From Elusimicrobia bacterium GWA2_62_23 (GTDB lineage: Bacteria > Elusimicrobiota > Elusimicrobia > Elusimicrobiales > UBA9959): a DNA stretch of 64,000 nt. This document shows positions 8,406-17,321 of this stretch, piece by piece (the stretch's first letter is position 1; each line of letters starts with the position of its first letter). The notes under the pieces were generated by a model that saw only the letters and a list, made by a program, of their open reading frames with translations, was not told the DNA's origin and ran no database searches. The position numbers and the translations under genes are program-made. Location: the NCBI GenBank assembly GCA_001799635.1, contig MGTV01000021.1:1-64000 (forward strand), given 5' to 3'.

Positions 8406-10121
8406 ATGGACAACCAATACCGCCTGCCGCGCATCCTGGCCCTCGCGGCCCTCGTTTTTCACCTGTTCGAAGGCTTCGCCTTCATCAACTCGGCCTCTCC
8501 TACCTACGACGAGCCCGTGCACCTGGCCAGCGGCTATTCTTACCTGGCCACTGGGCGCTACGCCATGAACATCATGGACCATCCGCCGCTGTCCGAGATG
8601 CTCTCCGCCCTGCCGCTGCTCTCCCTGCGCCCCCAGGCCTTCACCGGGCATCCTTATTTCGCGTCCCGCATGCCGTACCATTACGGCGACCTGTTCCTGT
8701 TCCATAATTCAGTGGGGCCGGCGCGGCTTCTTAACTCCGCCAGGCGCTTTACTTTCCTGCTCTGGACCGCGCTGCTGGCCTGGTTCCTCTGGCTGTTCGC
8801 CTCGCGGCTGGAATCGCCGGCCGCCGGCTGGCTGGCCCTGGCCGTTTTCGGCCTGATGCCGGCGTTCATCTCCAACGACGCCCTGATCACCACCGACTCG
8901 GCCGCGGCCGTATTTTATTTCGCCTCTTTCGCCCTGGCCTGGCGTTTCACCTCGCTGGCGCCGGTGGAAAAGGAAGGGCGGGGCCGCAAGGTGCTGGCCT
9001 ATCTGGACGCCGGTAAACTGGCGCTCTGGGCGGCGCTGGCCGGGCTCGCGGCGGGCCTCGCCATGGTCTCCAAGTTCAGCATGTTCATCATACCGCCGCT
9101 GGTGGCGGCCTTCTGGATCGGCGACAACCTGCGCTGGCCCAGGCTAAAGTTTTCCCGGCTGCTCGCCTATCTCGCCCTCTATTTCGCGGTCTGCCTGCTG
9201 ACCGTGCTGCTGGTGTATAAACTGGATATCGCCCTGTATTTCGACGGCCTTTCCGAAACCCTGCGGCGCCTGGACAAGGGCCGGTCTTCCTTCGCCATGG
9301 GCCGCTACGCGCTGGAAGGCGTGTGGTGGTATTTCCCGGCCGCGCTGGCGGTCAAAACGCCGCTGCTGGTCCTCTTCGGGGCCGCCGCCGGCGTCTGGCT
9401 GGCGCTGAAGAATTTCCGCAAGGACTACCTGTGGCTGCTCCTGCCGCCGGCGGTCTATTTCGCGGTCTCGCTCAACGCCAAGGTGCAGATCGGCTACCGG
9501 CATATCCTGCCCGTGATGCCGTTCATGGCCGTGCTGGCCGGCCTCGCGCTCGCGCGCCTGCTGCGGGTGAACAAGGGCGCGTGGCTGGTAGGCGGCCTGC
9601 TGGCGCTGACCGCCGTTTCGGTCGGGCGGGCGCATCCTTTCCACCTGGCCTATTTCAACGAACTGGCCGGCGGGCCGGCCAACGGCTACAAGCTTTTCGT
9701 GGATTCCAACCTAGATTGGGGGCAGGACCTGGGCGGGGTGGCGGAACATCTCAGGGGCAGGGGCAACCCGCCCGTCATCCTCGCCTACTTCGGTGTGGCC
9801 AGGCCCGAAAGCTACGGCATGGGCTATGTGCCGCTGGGGATAGTCTCCAACGTGGAACTGACCGGCACCGGCGCGGACGTCTGCTCCATGAAAGAAACTT
9901 TGCTGGCGGTTTCCGCCACCAACCTGCAGGGCACCTATTACTCGGACAAGACGACCTTCGCCTGGCTTAAGGCCCGCCAGCCCGTCTTTACTGCGGGCTA
10001 TTCCATCTTCCTGTACGATCTGACCGGGGATAAGGACGGGCTGGAGAAACTGGCTGCCTTGTTCGACCGGGAAGGCCGCAACGCCGAGGCGGACTGCCTT
10101 TACGCCCGGGCAGGCAAGTAA
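8406..10121 (+). CDS. GT39/ArnT-like membrane glycosyltransferase
   Basis: A 571-residue integral membrane protein with about ten hydrophobic segments. The first outside loop has YDEPVHLASG (about 34-43), the acidic pair typical of the PMT/ArnT fold that uses polyprenyl-phosphate sugars. A later conserved block DSNLDWGQDL is found in many bacterial GT39-like proteins. It probably transfers a sugar to a protein or glycolipid on the periplasmic side; neither donor nor acceptor can be named. The C-terminal 50 residues are soluble and charged. The start has only a weak ribosome site. TolC-family genes follow on the same strand after ten bases. Confidence 0.75.
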   Translation: MDNQYRLPRILALAALVFHLFEGFAFINSASPTYDEPVHLASGYSYLATGRYAMNIMDHPPLSEMLSALPLLSLRPQAFTGHPYFASRMPYHYGDLFLFHNSVGPARLLNSARRFTFLLWTALLAWFLWLFASRLESPAAGWLALAVFGLMPAFISNDALITTDSAAAVFYFASFALAWRFTSLAPVEKEGRGRKVLAYLDAGKLALWAALAGLAAGLAMVSKFSMFIIPPLVAAFWIGDNLRWPRLKFSRLLAYLALYFAVCLLTVLLVYKLDIALYFDGLSETLRRLDKGRSSFAMGRYALEGVWWYFPAALAVKTPLLVLFGAAAGVWLALKNFRKDYLWLLLPPAVYFAVSLNAKVQIGYRHILPVMPFMAVLAGLALARLLRVNKGAWLVGGLLALTAVSVGRAHPFHLAYFNELAGGPANGYKLFVDSNLDWGQDLGGVAEHLRGRGNPPVILAYFGVARPESYGMGYVPLGIVSNVELTGTGADVCSMKETLLAVSATNLQGTYYSDKTTFAWLKARQPVFTAGYSIFLYDLTGDKDGLEKLAALFDREGRNAEADCLYARAGK

Positions 10122-10131
10122 GCATCCCTTT

Positions 10132-11427
10132 ATGACGATAAAAACACTGGTCCTGACGCTGCTCGCGCTGCTCGGCGCCGTCCACGCCGGCGCGGAGGAG
10201 TTCACCCCCAAGGCTTATATGAAGGCCGTAATGACTGCCTCGCCGTCGCTTAAAAGGGCCGAGCAGACTTTCCTGAAGGCTGAGGCGGATTACCGCGCCG
10301 CGCTGCTGGACGCGGCGCTGCCTTCCTTTAACTTCTCGATGGCGGACTCGTTCTACGACCAGGACAGGCACAACCTGCATTTCGACAAGGGCGACGCGAC
10401 CTCGGTCCTTTCCGCCTCGCTGAACCTCTACGACTCGGCCTCCAGTCCGCTTTCCAGGATAAAGACCGCGAGGCTGAGCTACGAGAGCGCCCGGCTGACG
10501 CTGCTGAACGCCAAGCAGGCCGAGGCCTTGAAAGCTCTTAGGCGCTTCTACGACCTCTATTCCGCCCAGCGCAAGATAGAGATAGCGCGCAACAACCTGG
10601 CCTCCCGCGAGCGGCAATACAAGGACACTAACGAGCAGTTCGAGTCGGGTACGCGCAGCAAGATAGAGGTTACGCAGAGCGAGGGCGACAAACTGCAGAG
10701 CGAGCTGGCGCTGGCGCAGGCCGAGGTCTCGGCGGCGAAAGCGCTGATGTCCTTTAACGAATTGATAGACGCCGATCCCGACGCTCCGCAGGGGGTGCAG
10801 CTTACCAGCGCGGCGGTGGAGGTGAAGCTGCCCCTGCCCCGCGCGGACGTGGCCCGTGCGCTGGAGAATAATTACGGGCTGCGCCTCAGGCGCTCCGCCC
10901 TTGAGAGGACCGGGATAACCGTGCGCAACGCGCTGCGTTCGGACCTGCCCCGCCTGAAGGTGGACGCCGACTGGAACAAGTACAACACCGGGATCTTCGG
11001 CACCCGCGGCGGGGCCTGGCGGGAGGGGCAGACCTACGGCGTCGGCGCGACGCTCAATTTCCCTTTCGGTTTCCTCGGGGCCCAGAACCTGCTGGACGCC
11101 GGGGGACAGAAGGCGTCGCTTAAGGCGGCGGAGCTGGAACTGGAAGACGCGGTCAGGGCGCTGAAGACCGAGGTGCTGACCAGACAGAAGGACATAGAGC
11201 TGCAGGTGAAGTCCAAGCAGCTGCTCGAGTTCCAGGTGAAGGCCCTTAAGGCCACCACGGACAACCTGCTTTCGGAGTACTCGCTGGGGGGGGCTTCCTC
11301 CCTGCAACTGGACAGTTCCCAGACCAAGTACCTCGACGCCAGTAACAGCCAGATCGCGGCCGTCAACGACCTGGACCTGGCGCTGGCCGCCTACAGGGCC
11401 CTGCTGGGCGAGCCTATCTGGGAGTAA
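10132..11427 (+). CDS. TolC-family outer-membrane efflux protein
   Basis: A 431-residue protein with a signal peptide (MTIKTLVLTLLALLGAVHAGA) followed by two long alpha-helical repeat regions rich in Ala, Gln, Leu and Lys, the pattern of outer membrane efflux proteins. Segments such as YSAQRKIEIARNNL and EVTQSEGDKLQSELALAQAEV are typical helical-barrel parts. It would form the outer-membrane channel for the ABC system encoded next. No ribosome site is obvious at the ATG. The adaptor gene follows after 11 bases. Confidence 0.85.
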   Translation: MTIKTLVLTLLALLGAVHAGAEEFTPKAYMKAVMTASPSLKRAEQTFLKAEADYRAALLDAALPSFNFSMADSFYDQDRHNLHFDKGDATSVLSASLNLYDSASSPLSRIKTARLSYESARLTLLNAKQAEALKALRRFYDLYSAQRKIEIARNNLASRERQYKDTNEQFESGTRSKIEVTQSEGDKLQSELALAQAEVSAAKALMSFNELIDADPDAPQGVQLTSAAVEVKLPLPRADVARALENNYGLRLRRSALERTGITVRNALRSDLPRLKVDADWNKYNTGIFGTRGGAWREGQTYGVGATLNFPFGFLGAQNLLDAGGQKASLKAAELELEDAVRALKTEVLTRQKDIELQVKSKQLLEFQVKALKATTDNLLSEYSLGGASSLQLDSSQTKYLDASNSQIAAVNDLDLALAAYRALLGEPIWE

Positions 11428-11438
11428 CGGGAGAGATT

Positions 11439-12362
11439 ATGAAACATTTGGCGAAACGTTCGGTGTGGATGGCTGCGCTCGTCCTGACCTCGGCGCTGAC
11501 CTTCGCCGGCTATACCCGGTACAAGAAGATGCTGGTGCGCCAGGACCTGGCGGACTTCATCAAGACGGCCGAAAGGGGGGACCTGAAGCTGGACCTGCAG
11601 GAGGCCGGCGAACTGGTGTCCCGCGACGCGGTGGACGTCTTCCCTCCTGGCCGCGGCTTTATAGTGGAAGTGCTGCGCAAAGAAGGGGAGTACGTCGCGA
11701 AAGGCGACAAGATCATGATGTTCAAGGGCGGAGAGCGCATGGAATCCGACCAGTACGTGCCGGTTCCGGTGACGGCCACCCGCGACGGCCTGCTGACCCG
11801 CTGCGTGAGCCGCAATTATTACGGCGGCGCGGACGAGGAGATACGCGCGGGCAAGCGCATAGACGCGGCGTCCACTTGTGTCACGCGCATAGTGGACATG
11901 CGGACGCTGGCCGTGAACCTGAAGATCAGCGAGGTGGACATCTTCAAGCTGAAGCGCGGGATGCCGGTCACGGTCACCTTCACGGCCATACCCGGAGAGA
12001 AGTTCGCGGGCCGCATAGATGTGATTGCGCCCACGGCCGACACCAAGAACAGCCCCTGGGGCAACAGCAGCCGCGTGTTCCGCGTGGTGATCACGCTCGA
12101 CCGTACCAGCCAGAAGATGCGCGTCGGCATGAGCGCCGTGGTGACGGCCAACCTGAACGCCAAGAAGGACGTACTGAAGGCGCCTATAGAGACCCTTTTC
12201 CAGGAAAGCCTGAACTACTACGTTTACCGCCAGAAGGACGGTTACGACTACGAGAAGGTGCAGGTCTTCCCCGGCCTGCGCTCCGAGACGGAGGTGGAGC
12301 TGGCCGGCGCCGTTAAGCCCGGGGACAAACTGTTCACCGCGGCCCCGGAGTCGCTGAAATGA
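11439..12362 (+). CDS. Periplasmic adaptor (membrane fusion protein), short, no hairpin
   Basis: A 307-residue HlyD/MacA-like adaptor with an N-terminal membrane anchor (about 9-25). The two halves of the lipoyl-like domain are visible: GFIVEVLRKEGEYVAKGDKI and, after only a short linker, VTATRDGLLTR. The long alpha-helical hairpin that normally sits between them and touches TolC is absent. Beta-barrel and membrane-proximal segments follow (RGMPVTVTFTAIPGEKFAGRID). GGGAGAG upstream of the ATG is a good ribosome site. It overlaps the ATPase gene by four bases. Family membership is clear; how it reaches the outer membrane is not. Confidence 0.82.
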   Translation: MKHLAKRSVWMAALVLTSALTFAGYTRYKKMLVRQDLADFIKTAERGDLKLDLQEAGELVSRDAVDVFPPGRGFIVEVLRKEGEYVAKGDKIMMFKGGERMESDQYVPVPVTATRDGLLTRCVSRNYYGGADEEIRAGKRIDAASTCVTRIVDMRTLAVNLKISEVDIFKLKRGMPVTVTFTAIPGEKFAGRIDVIAPTADTKNSPWGNSSRVFRVVITLDRTSQKMRVGMSAVVTANLNAKKDVLKAPIETLFQESLNYYVYRQKDGYDYEKVQVFPGLRSETEVELAGAVKPGDKLFTAAPESLK

Positions 12363-13024
12363 CGATAAGCTGCAAGGACCTCGCCAAGGTCTATGAGGGC
12401 GGCAAGGAAGGCTGGCCGGCCCTGCGGGGTGTGACCTTCGACATAAAACCGGGAGAGTTCGTGGCGGTGACCGGGCCGTCCGGCTGCGGCAAATCCACAC
12501 TGCTCAATATCCTGGGTCTGCTGGACGAGCCCAGCGGCGGCAGCTACCGCCTCCGCGGCCGGGACACCGGCGCCATGTCCGACGCCGAACGCTCGCTGGC
12601 TCGCCGCGACGGTATCGGCTTCGTTTTCCAGAGCTTCCACCTGCTAAACCGGCTCACCGCGGCCGAGAACGTCGGATTGCCGCTGCTTTACGCCGGAGTG
12701 GAGCGGGAGCCCATGCGCGAGCGGGCGCACGGATTGCTGGGGCGCGTGGGCCTGCAGGGGAAGGAGCGCAAGACGCCCCTGGAACTGTCCGGCGGCGAAA
12801 GGCAGCGCGTGGCCATAGCGCGGGCGCTCGCCAATTCCCCTGAGATCATCCTGGCCGACGAGCCTACAGGCAACCTGGACTCGGCCTCCAGCCGGGAGAT
12901 ACTGGATATCCTGTTCGGCCTCAACGCGGAGGGCATCACGGTGGTCATGGTCACGCACGACCGCGAGCTGGCCGCCCGGGCCGGCCGCAACCTCCGTATG
13001 CGCGACGGGAGGCTGGAGGCATGA
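12359..13024 (+). CDS. MacB/LolD-type ABC transporter ATPase
   Basis: A 221-residue ATPase with Walker [10 protein letters not shown] (39-47), signature LSGGERQR, Walker [13 protein letters not shown] and the H-loop VMVTHD. It resembles the ATPase of MacB, LolD and FtsE, which act as mechanotransmitters rather than classical importers. It overlaps the adaptor and the permease genes by four bases each, so the four genes 10132-14310 form one tripartite export system. The cargo could be a lipoprotein, peptide or small molecule; nothing in the sequence decides. Confidence 0.9.
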   Translation: MTISCKDLAKVYEGGKEGWPALRGVTFDIKPGEFVAVTGPSGCGKSTLLNILGLLDEPSGGSYRLRGRDTGAMSDAERSLARRDGIGFVFQSFHLLNRLTAAENVGLPLLYAGVEREPMRERAHGLLGRVGLQGKERKTPLELSGGERQRVAIARALANSPEIILADEPTGNLDSASSREILDILFGLNAEGITVVMVTHDRELAARAGRNLRMRDGRLEA

Positions 13025-14310
13025 CCAGGGCCCTGTTGAACGCGGTCCGCACCGGCGGTGCGGAGATCTGGGCGCATAAGACGCGCTCGGTGCTGAGCTT
13101 TCTGGCCATCGCGGTGGGCTCGGTGGTCTTCATAGACGCGTTTTCGGCCATCTTCCATACCTATGAACGCCTGGAACAGCAGCGGGAATTCTCCGGCCTG
13201 GCCCGTATGCGGATAATCCAGAACCAGGCCGCCAGCTATTCCTCCCCGGACGACTACGTTGAACCCCCGACGTTCGGTTACGAAGAGCTCAAAAAACTGC
13301 GCGCGCAGGCGCCGGAGTTCTATATGGTCTCCGGCGAGGCCCGCTCCTGGCGCAACGTGATGGAATACGGGGGGGAGCGCGTGGTGGCCTCGGTGGCCGG
13401 CGTGACCCCGGAATGGATGAAGCGGGATTTCGGTTATACCCTGCGGGGCCGCTTCTTCAACTGGCACGACATGGAGGATAAGTTGCGCGTCTGCGTGCTG
13501 ATACGCAAGGCGCCGCCGCCGCCGGGTGAGAAGATCTACCGGAAGGTCTACAGCAACACCAACGCCTTCGACACGCTGGTCACGCACCAGGACCTGCTGG
13601 GCAAGGCGGTCAGTATAGACGGCATAACTTTCACCGTCATCGGGGTGGCGGAGGAATTCCCGCAGTCCAGGCGCATGCAGGGTTTCAGCGGCTGGCGCGA
13701 GCAGACCAAGGTGCTGATCCCGGTGACCACCGGCGCCAACTACGGCATAGTGCGCGGCGGCGGCCAGCTGGAGGTCAGCATTGACTCCGGCGACGAGGCG
13801 GCCTTCGACGACGCGCAGCGCAAGGTGAACAACTTCCTGAAGATCAATTTCGGCGACGGAGATTTCTTCGTGGTGGAGAACCAGCTGGAGGAGATCCGCA
13901 AGAACATGGCCGCCCGCCTGAAGGACGCCCTGGTCACTATCTCCCTGGGGATGCTCGCGTTCATAGCCGGCGGCATAGGCATCATGAACGTAACGCTGGC
14001 CACGGTGTTCTCCCGCACCAAGGAGATAGGCGTACGCCGCGCCATAGGCGCCAGCCGCAGCGACATCATGCTGCAGTTCATCGTGGAGGCGGTGCTTTTA
14101 GGACTGACCGGCGGGGTGCTCGGCTCAGTGCTCGGCTACCTGTGGGGGGTTCCGCTGAAGGTGATACTCGGCATGGGCGCCAGCCCTATCAAGCCGTGGA
14201 TGCCGCTCATCTCCATACTTATCGCGGCCGTCACGGCCTTCGCTTTCGCTATTTATCCGGCCTGGGTGGCCGCCGGCCTCAAGCCCGCGGACGCGCTGCG
14301 CGCGGAGTAG
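13021..14310 (+). CDS. MacB/FtsX-type ABC transporter permease
   Basis: A 429-residue permease with an N-terminal membrane helix (about 22-42), a periplasmic MacB core domain of about 220 residues, and three C-terminal helices of the FtsX domain. The sequence around [17 protein letters not shown] is the cytoplasmic coupling segment typical of the family, and [10 protein letters not shown] at the end is the common terminus. It works with the ATPase that overlaps it by four bases. The adaptor next door lacks a hairpin, so this complex may differ from MacAB-TolC. Confidence 0.88.
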   Translation: MTRALLNAVRTGGAEIWAHKTRSVLSFLAIAVGSVVFIDAFSAIFHTYERLEQQREFSGLARMRIIQNQAASYSSPDDYVEPPTFGYEELKKLRAQAPEFYMVSGEARSWRNVMEYGGERVVASVAGVTPEWMKRDFGYTLRGRFFNWHDMEDKLRVCVLIRKAPPPPGEKIYRKVYSNTNAFDTLVTHQDLLGKAVSIDGITFTVIGVAEEFPQSRRMQGFSGWREQTKVLIPVTTGANYGIVRGGGQLEVSIDSGDEAAFDDAQRKVNNFLKINFGDGDFFVVENQLEEIRKNMAARLKDALVTISLGMLAFIAGGIGIMNVTLATVFSRTKEIGVRRAIGASRSDIMLQFIVEAVLLGLTGGVLGSVLGYLWGVPLKVILGMGASPIKPWMPLISILIAAVTAFAFAIYPAWVAAGLKPADALRAE

Positions 14311-14322
14311 CGGGGAAGGGGT

Positions 14323-14544
14323 TCAGCGGTAGAGGTCGGCCAGGAAGGCGAGCTTGAATTCGCGGATGGTGAGCAGGAGCAGGCCGGCGATCACTCCTAT
14401 GTCCAGGAGCAGGCGCCCGTCGGAGTCTTCCGACCCGACCGGGCGCTCGTTGAGGCGTATGAGCATGCGGGCCAGATAGACGCCGGACCCCGCCACGGCC
14501 GCCAGGCCCAGCAGGAAGGCTTTCCAGTCGTTCACCGTTTCCAT
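14323..14544 (-). CDS. Small two-helix membrane protein, unknown function
   Basis: A 73-residue protein with two hydrophobic segments (about 8-27 and 46-62) separated by a charged loop. No family is recognised. There is no ribosome site, but an extended -10 (TGG then TATAGT, complement of 14552-14560) ends seven bases before the ATG, so a leaderless transcript is likely. It lies between the exporter operon and the redox-defence operon and converges on the former. It may be real because a promoter fits its start exactly, but it is short. Confidence 0.5.
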   Translation of the reverse strand: METVNDWKAFLLGLAAVAGSGVYLARMLIRLNERPVGSEDSDGRLLLDIGVIAGLLLLTIREFKLAFLADLYR

Positions 14545-14583
14545 AGTTAAAACTATACCAAATTGGACTTGGCGCGCCGGCGG

Positions 14584-14615
14584 AAAAAAAGCGGCCGGGC
14601 GCTAAGCCCGGCCGC
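14584..14615 (-). terminator. Intrinsic terminator of the rubrerythrin-rubredoxin operon
   Basis: A 10-bp GC stem (14591-14600 with 14606-14615) with a five-base loop. On the minus strand it is followed by seven T (14584-14590). It lies 18 bases after the rubredoxin stop. Confidence 0.9.
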
Positions 14616-14633
14616 CTGTCTTGCCGCTGGCGG

Positions 14634-14795
14634 CTAGTTCTCCGGTTCGAATTCCTCTTTGCCGGCCCCGCAGACGGGGCAGACCCACGCCTCGGGAACT
14701 TTTTCCCAGGGGGTGCCGGGGGGGACGTTATTGTCGGGGTCGCCCACGGCGGGATCGTACACGTAGCCGCAAAGTTTGCAGACTTGTTTTTTCAT
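14634..14795 (-). CDS. rd: Rubredoxin
   Basis: A 53-residue protein reading [19 protein letters not shown] at the start, then [15 protein letters not shown]. The four iron ligands are C6, C9 and the cysteines of CPVC near the C-terminus, with the standard aromatic and glycine positions of rubredoxin. It carries single electrons, and in anaerobes it is the donor to superoxide reductase and rubrerythrin. It is the last gene of the operon, 15 bases after desulfoferrodoxin, with an AGGAGAACC ribosome site. Confidence 0.95.
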   Translation of the reverse strand: MKKQVCKLCGYVYDPAVGDPDNNVPPGTPWEKVPEAWVCPVCGAGKEEFEPEN

Positions 14796-14810
14796 TAGGT
14801 TCTCCTCGGG

Positions 14811-15191
14811 TTACGCTTTCCAGAGGCCGTGCAGGTTGCAGTATTCCCGCGCCTCGAGAGTCTTGGGCTGGAAGCAGAGGCAGAACGTCGCCTCGGCGGG
14901 CTGGCCCGGCTTCAGGTATTCCCTGAAGACCTTGCCGTCGGCCACCAGCTCGATCCATTCTATGAAATGCTTCTCTTCCATGGGGTGCGGCACGCCGCCC
15001 ACCTTCACCTTCACGCCTTTCTCCGTCTTCTCTATCACGGGCACGTGCTTTTCCTTGGACGCGTCCACGGTGTTCTCGAACATGGGCTTCATGTCGGCGC
15101 CGCAGCAGACCAGCACGCCGGGGCCGCCGTGGAGCACTTCCACGATGTTGCCGCAGGCTTCGCATTTGTAAACTTCCCTTCTTTCAGCCAT
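14811..15191 (-). CDS. dfx: Desulfoferrodoxin (class I superoxide reductase)
   Basis: A 126-residue enzyme that reduces superoxide to hydrogen peroxide in the cytoplasm without making oxygen. The N-terminal desulforedoxin centre has C10, C13, C29 and C30. The catalytic iron centre has H49, H69, H75, C118 and H121, and the proton-donating pair E47-K48 is present, so the site is complete. Rubredoxin next door is the expected electron donor, and the thiol peroxidase and rubrerythrin in the same operon remove the peroxide made. Confidence 0.95.
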   Translation of the reverse strand: MAERREVYKCEACGNIVEVLHGGPGVLVCCGADMKPMFENTVDASKEKHVPVIEKTEKGVKVKVGGVPHPMEEKHFIEWIELVADGKVFREYLKPGQPAEATFCLCFQPKTLEAREYCNLHGLWKA

Positions 15192-15211
15192 AGTCGTTTC
15201 CTCCTTAACCT

Positions 15212-15760
<549 letters not shown>

Positions 15761-15766
15761 GATGGT

Positions 15767-16339
15767 TTACCAGTTCTCCGTCAGCAGTTCGAAATACGCT
15801 TTGGGGTGGGCGCAGGCCGGGCAGGCCTCGGGGGCGGCCTCGCCCTCGTGGGTGTAGCCGCAGTTGATGCAGCGCCAGGTGACCTTCTTGCCCTTCTTGA
15901 AGACCTTGCCTTCTTCGAGGTTCTTCAGGAAGCCGCGGTAGCGGGCCTCATGGTACTTTTCGGCCACGGAGACCGCTTCGAAGGTCTTGGCGACGGGCTC
16001 GAAGCCCTCTTCGCGAGCGGTCTTGGCGAACTCGGGGTACATGTGGCCCCATTCGTGCTTTTCGCCGTCGGCCGCGGCCTTAAGGTTGGTCTTGGTGTCG
16101 CCGATGCAGCCGGCGGGGAAGGTGGCGGTTATCTGGAGGTCGCCGCCCTCGAGGAACTTGAAGAAGCGCTTGGCGTGCTCCTTCTCCTGGTCGGCGGTCT
16201 CTTCGAAAGCTTTCGCTATCTGCACGTAGCCCTCTTTCCTGGCCGCGCCCGCGAAATAGGTGTAGCGGTTGCGGGCCTGCGATTCGCCGGCGAAAGAGGC
16301 GAGCAGATTCTGTTCGGTCTTGGAACCTTTTATCTTCAT
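15767..16339 (-). CDS. rbr: Rubrerythrin
   Basis: A 190-residue non-haem iron peroxidase. The four-helix di-iron domain carries the expected glutamate motifs (ESQARNRY, EKEHAKRF, EKYHEARY). The C-terminal rubredoxin-like centre uses C157, C160, C173 and C176. It reduces hydrogen peroxide to water with electrons from rubredoxin. AGGAGG lies just before the ATG. It heads the operon rbr-tpx-dfx-rd, whose gaps are 6 to 20 bases. Confidence 0.95.
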   Translation of the reverse strand: MKIKGSKTEQNLLASFAGESQARNRYTYFAGAARKEGYVQIAKAFEETADQEKEHAKRFFKFLEGGDLQITATFPAGCIGDTKTNLKAAADGEKHEWGHMYPEFAKTAREEGFEPVAKTFEAVSVAEKYHEARYRGFLKNLEEGKVFKKGKKVTWRCINCGYTHEGEAAPEACPACAHPKAYFELLTENW

Positions 16340-16421
16340 TTTTCCTCCTGGTAGAATACGTGAGGGCCGCTGCCGGGCCCCACCGGCAGTAATAGAGAGT
16401 GATATTATTTTACCAATTTAA

Positions 16422-17177
16422 TCAGGTATTGTTGCCCCTGATCCCCGCCCGGGTAAGGGCGAAATCGTATTTTACCGGGTCCGCCGGCTCGATGCGCGAG
16501 AAGAAGGCGGTTATCTCCACGGCCGTCTTCATGGAAGTGTCCTTGCGTTTCGTTATGCCCATGCCCATGGAAACCTGGCGCATGTGGGTGTCCAGCGGGA
16601 TGATGAGTTTGGAGGGGGAGACGCCTTTCCAGACGCCCGGGTCCACGGAGTCGTTGCGCACCATCCAGCGCAGGAACAGGTTGACGCGTTTGAAGGAACT
16701 TTTGAGTTCGGTGCACGGCGTCAGTGTGGGGGCGCAGGCCTGCGTGTTGAAGGCGTCTATGAAGCGGTAAAGCGCCGCCTCCACGGTGGGTTCCTTGGGA
16801 TCGTAACCGTTCAGGAAAAGTTTTTCGAGGGAGCCGTGCTCGTTCATGGCTCTTTTTATATTCAGGAGGAACACGGCCATTTCCGCGCCGGTGGTAAAGC
16901 GGTGCTTGAAACGGGCCAGGCCCTTCTTTATCTCCGCCGGCGGCGTGCGCTTTAACCAAGCCGAGGGGGACTTGCCCATGGGGGCCAGCACCTTCTCCAC
17001 GCTTTTGAGTATCTGCGTCACGTTGCCGTAGGCGAGGCAGGCGGCTATGAGGCCGACCACTTCCCGGTCGGCGGCGCTTTTATAGCGCCAGACGAACTCC
17101 AGCGGGTCCGGGTGGATGTACTCCGGCCGGTTCATGGCCTTGTAGGTCTTTTCCAGGAAATCTTTTGTGGGGAGCAT
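16422..17177 (-). CDS. DUF2400 / TIGR02757 family protein
   Basis: A 251-residue member of the TIGR02757 family, recognised by its conserved layout: YIHPDPLEFVWRY near the N-terminus, VGLIAACLAYGNV in the middle and IPLDTHMRQVSMGMGI towards the end. The last block resembles the aspartate region of helix-hairpin-helix DNA glycosylases, so a DNA-related role is possible but untested. A TATAAT (complement of 17184-17189) ends six bases before the ATG and there is no ribosome site, which suggests a leaderless transcript. The promoter lies at the edge of the repeat at 17191-17267. Confidence 0.75.
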   Translation of the reverse strand: MLPTKDFLEKTYKAMNRPEYIHPDPLEFVWRYKSAADREVVGLIAACLAYGNVTQILKSVEKVLAPMGKSPSAWLKRTPPAEIKKGLARFKHRFTTGAEMAVFLLNIKRAMNEHGSLEKLFLNGYDPKEPTVEAALYRFIDAFNTQACAPTLTPCTELKSSFKRVNLFLRWMVRNDSVDPGVWKGVSPSKLIIPLDTHMRQVSMGMGITKRKDTSMKTAVEITAFFSRIEPADPVKYDFALTRAGIRGNNT

Positions 17178-17190
17178 GGTGTTATTATAG

Positions 17191-17267
17191 GAAAATAGGG
17201 ACAGACACCTGTTTTCCTAATAATATAATTAGGGCGGAGGTATAAAATAGGTGTCTGTCCCTATTTT
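17191..17267. repeat. REP/BIME-like pair of inverted hairpin repeats
   Basis: Two 24-base copies, 17192-17215 and 17244-17267, are reverse complements of each other with one mismatch. Each copy is itself a hairpin: an 11-bp stem with one G-T pair in the first, a perfect 10-bp stem (17242-17251 with 17260-17269) in the second. The core GTGTCTGTCCCTATTTT and its complement resemble REP-type sequences mobilised by Y1 transposases; no such gene is in the window. The block separates hcp from the DUF2400 gene. Confidence 0.8.
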
Positions 17268-17276
17268 ATGTAAAGA

Positions 17277-17308
17277 GCGGGGCCAAGGTCTCTCCTCCTT
17301 GGCCCCGC
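17277..17308 (-). terminator. Intrinsic terminator of hcp
   Basis: A perfect 12-bp GC-rich stem (17277-17288 with 17297-17308) and an eight-base loop, 13 bases beyond the hcp stop codon. The minus-strand tail is TCTTTACAT, a weak T-tract, so termination may be partial. Confidence 0.75.
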
Positions 17309-17321
17309 CCGGTACTGATCT

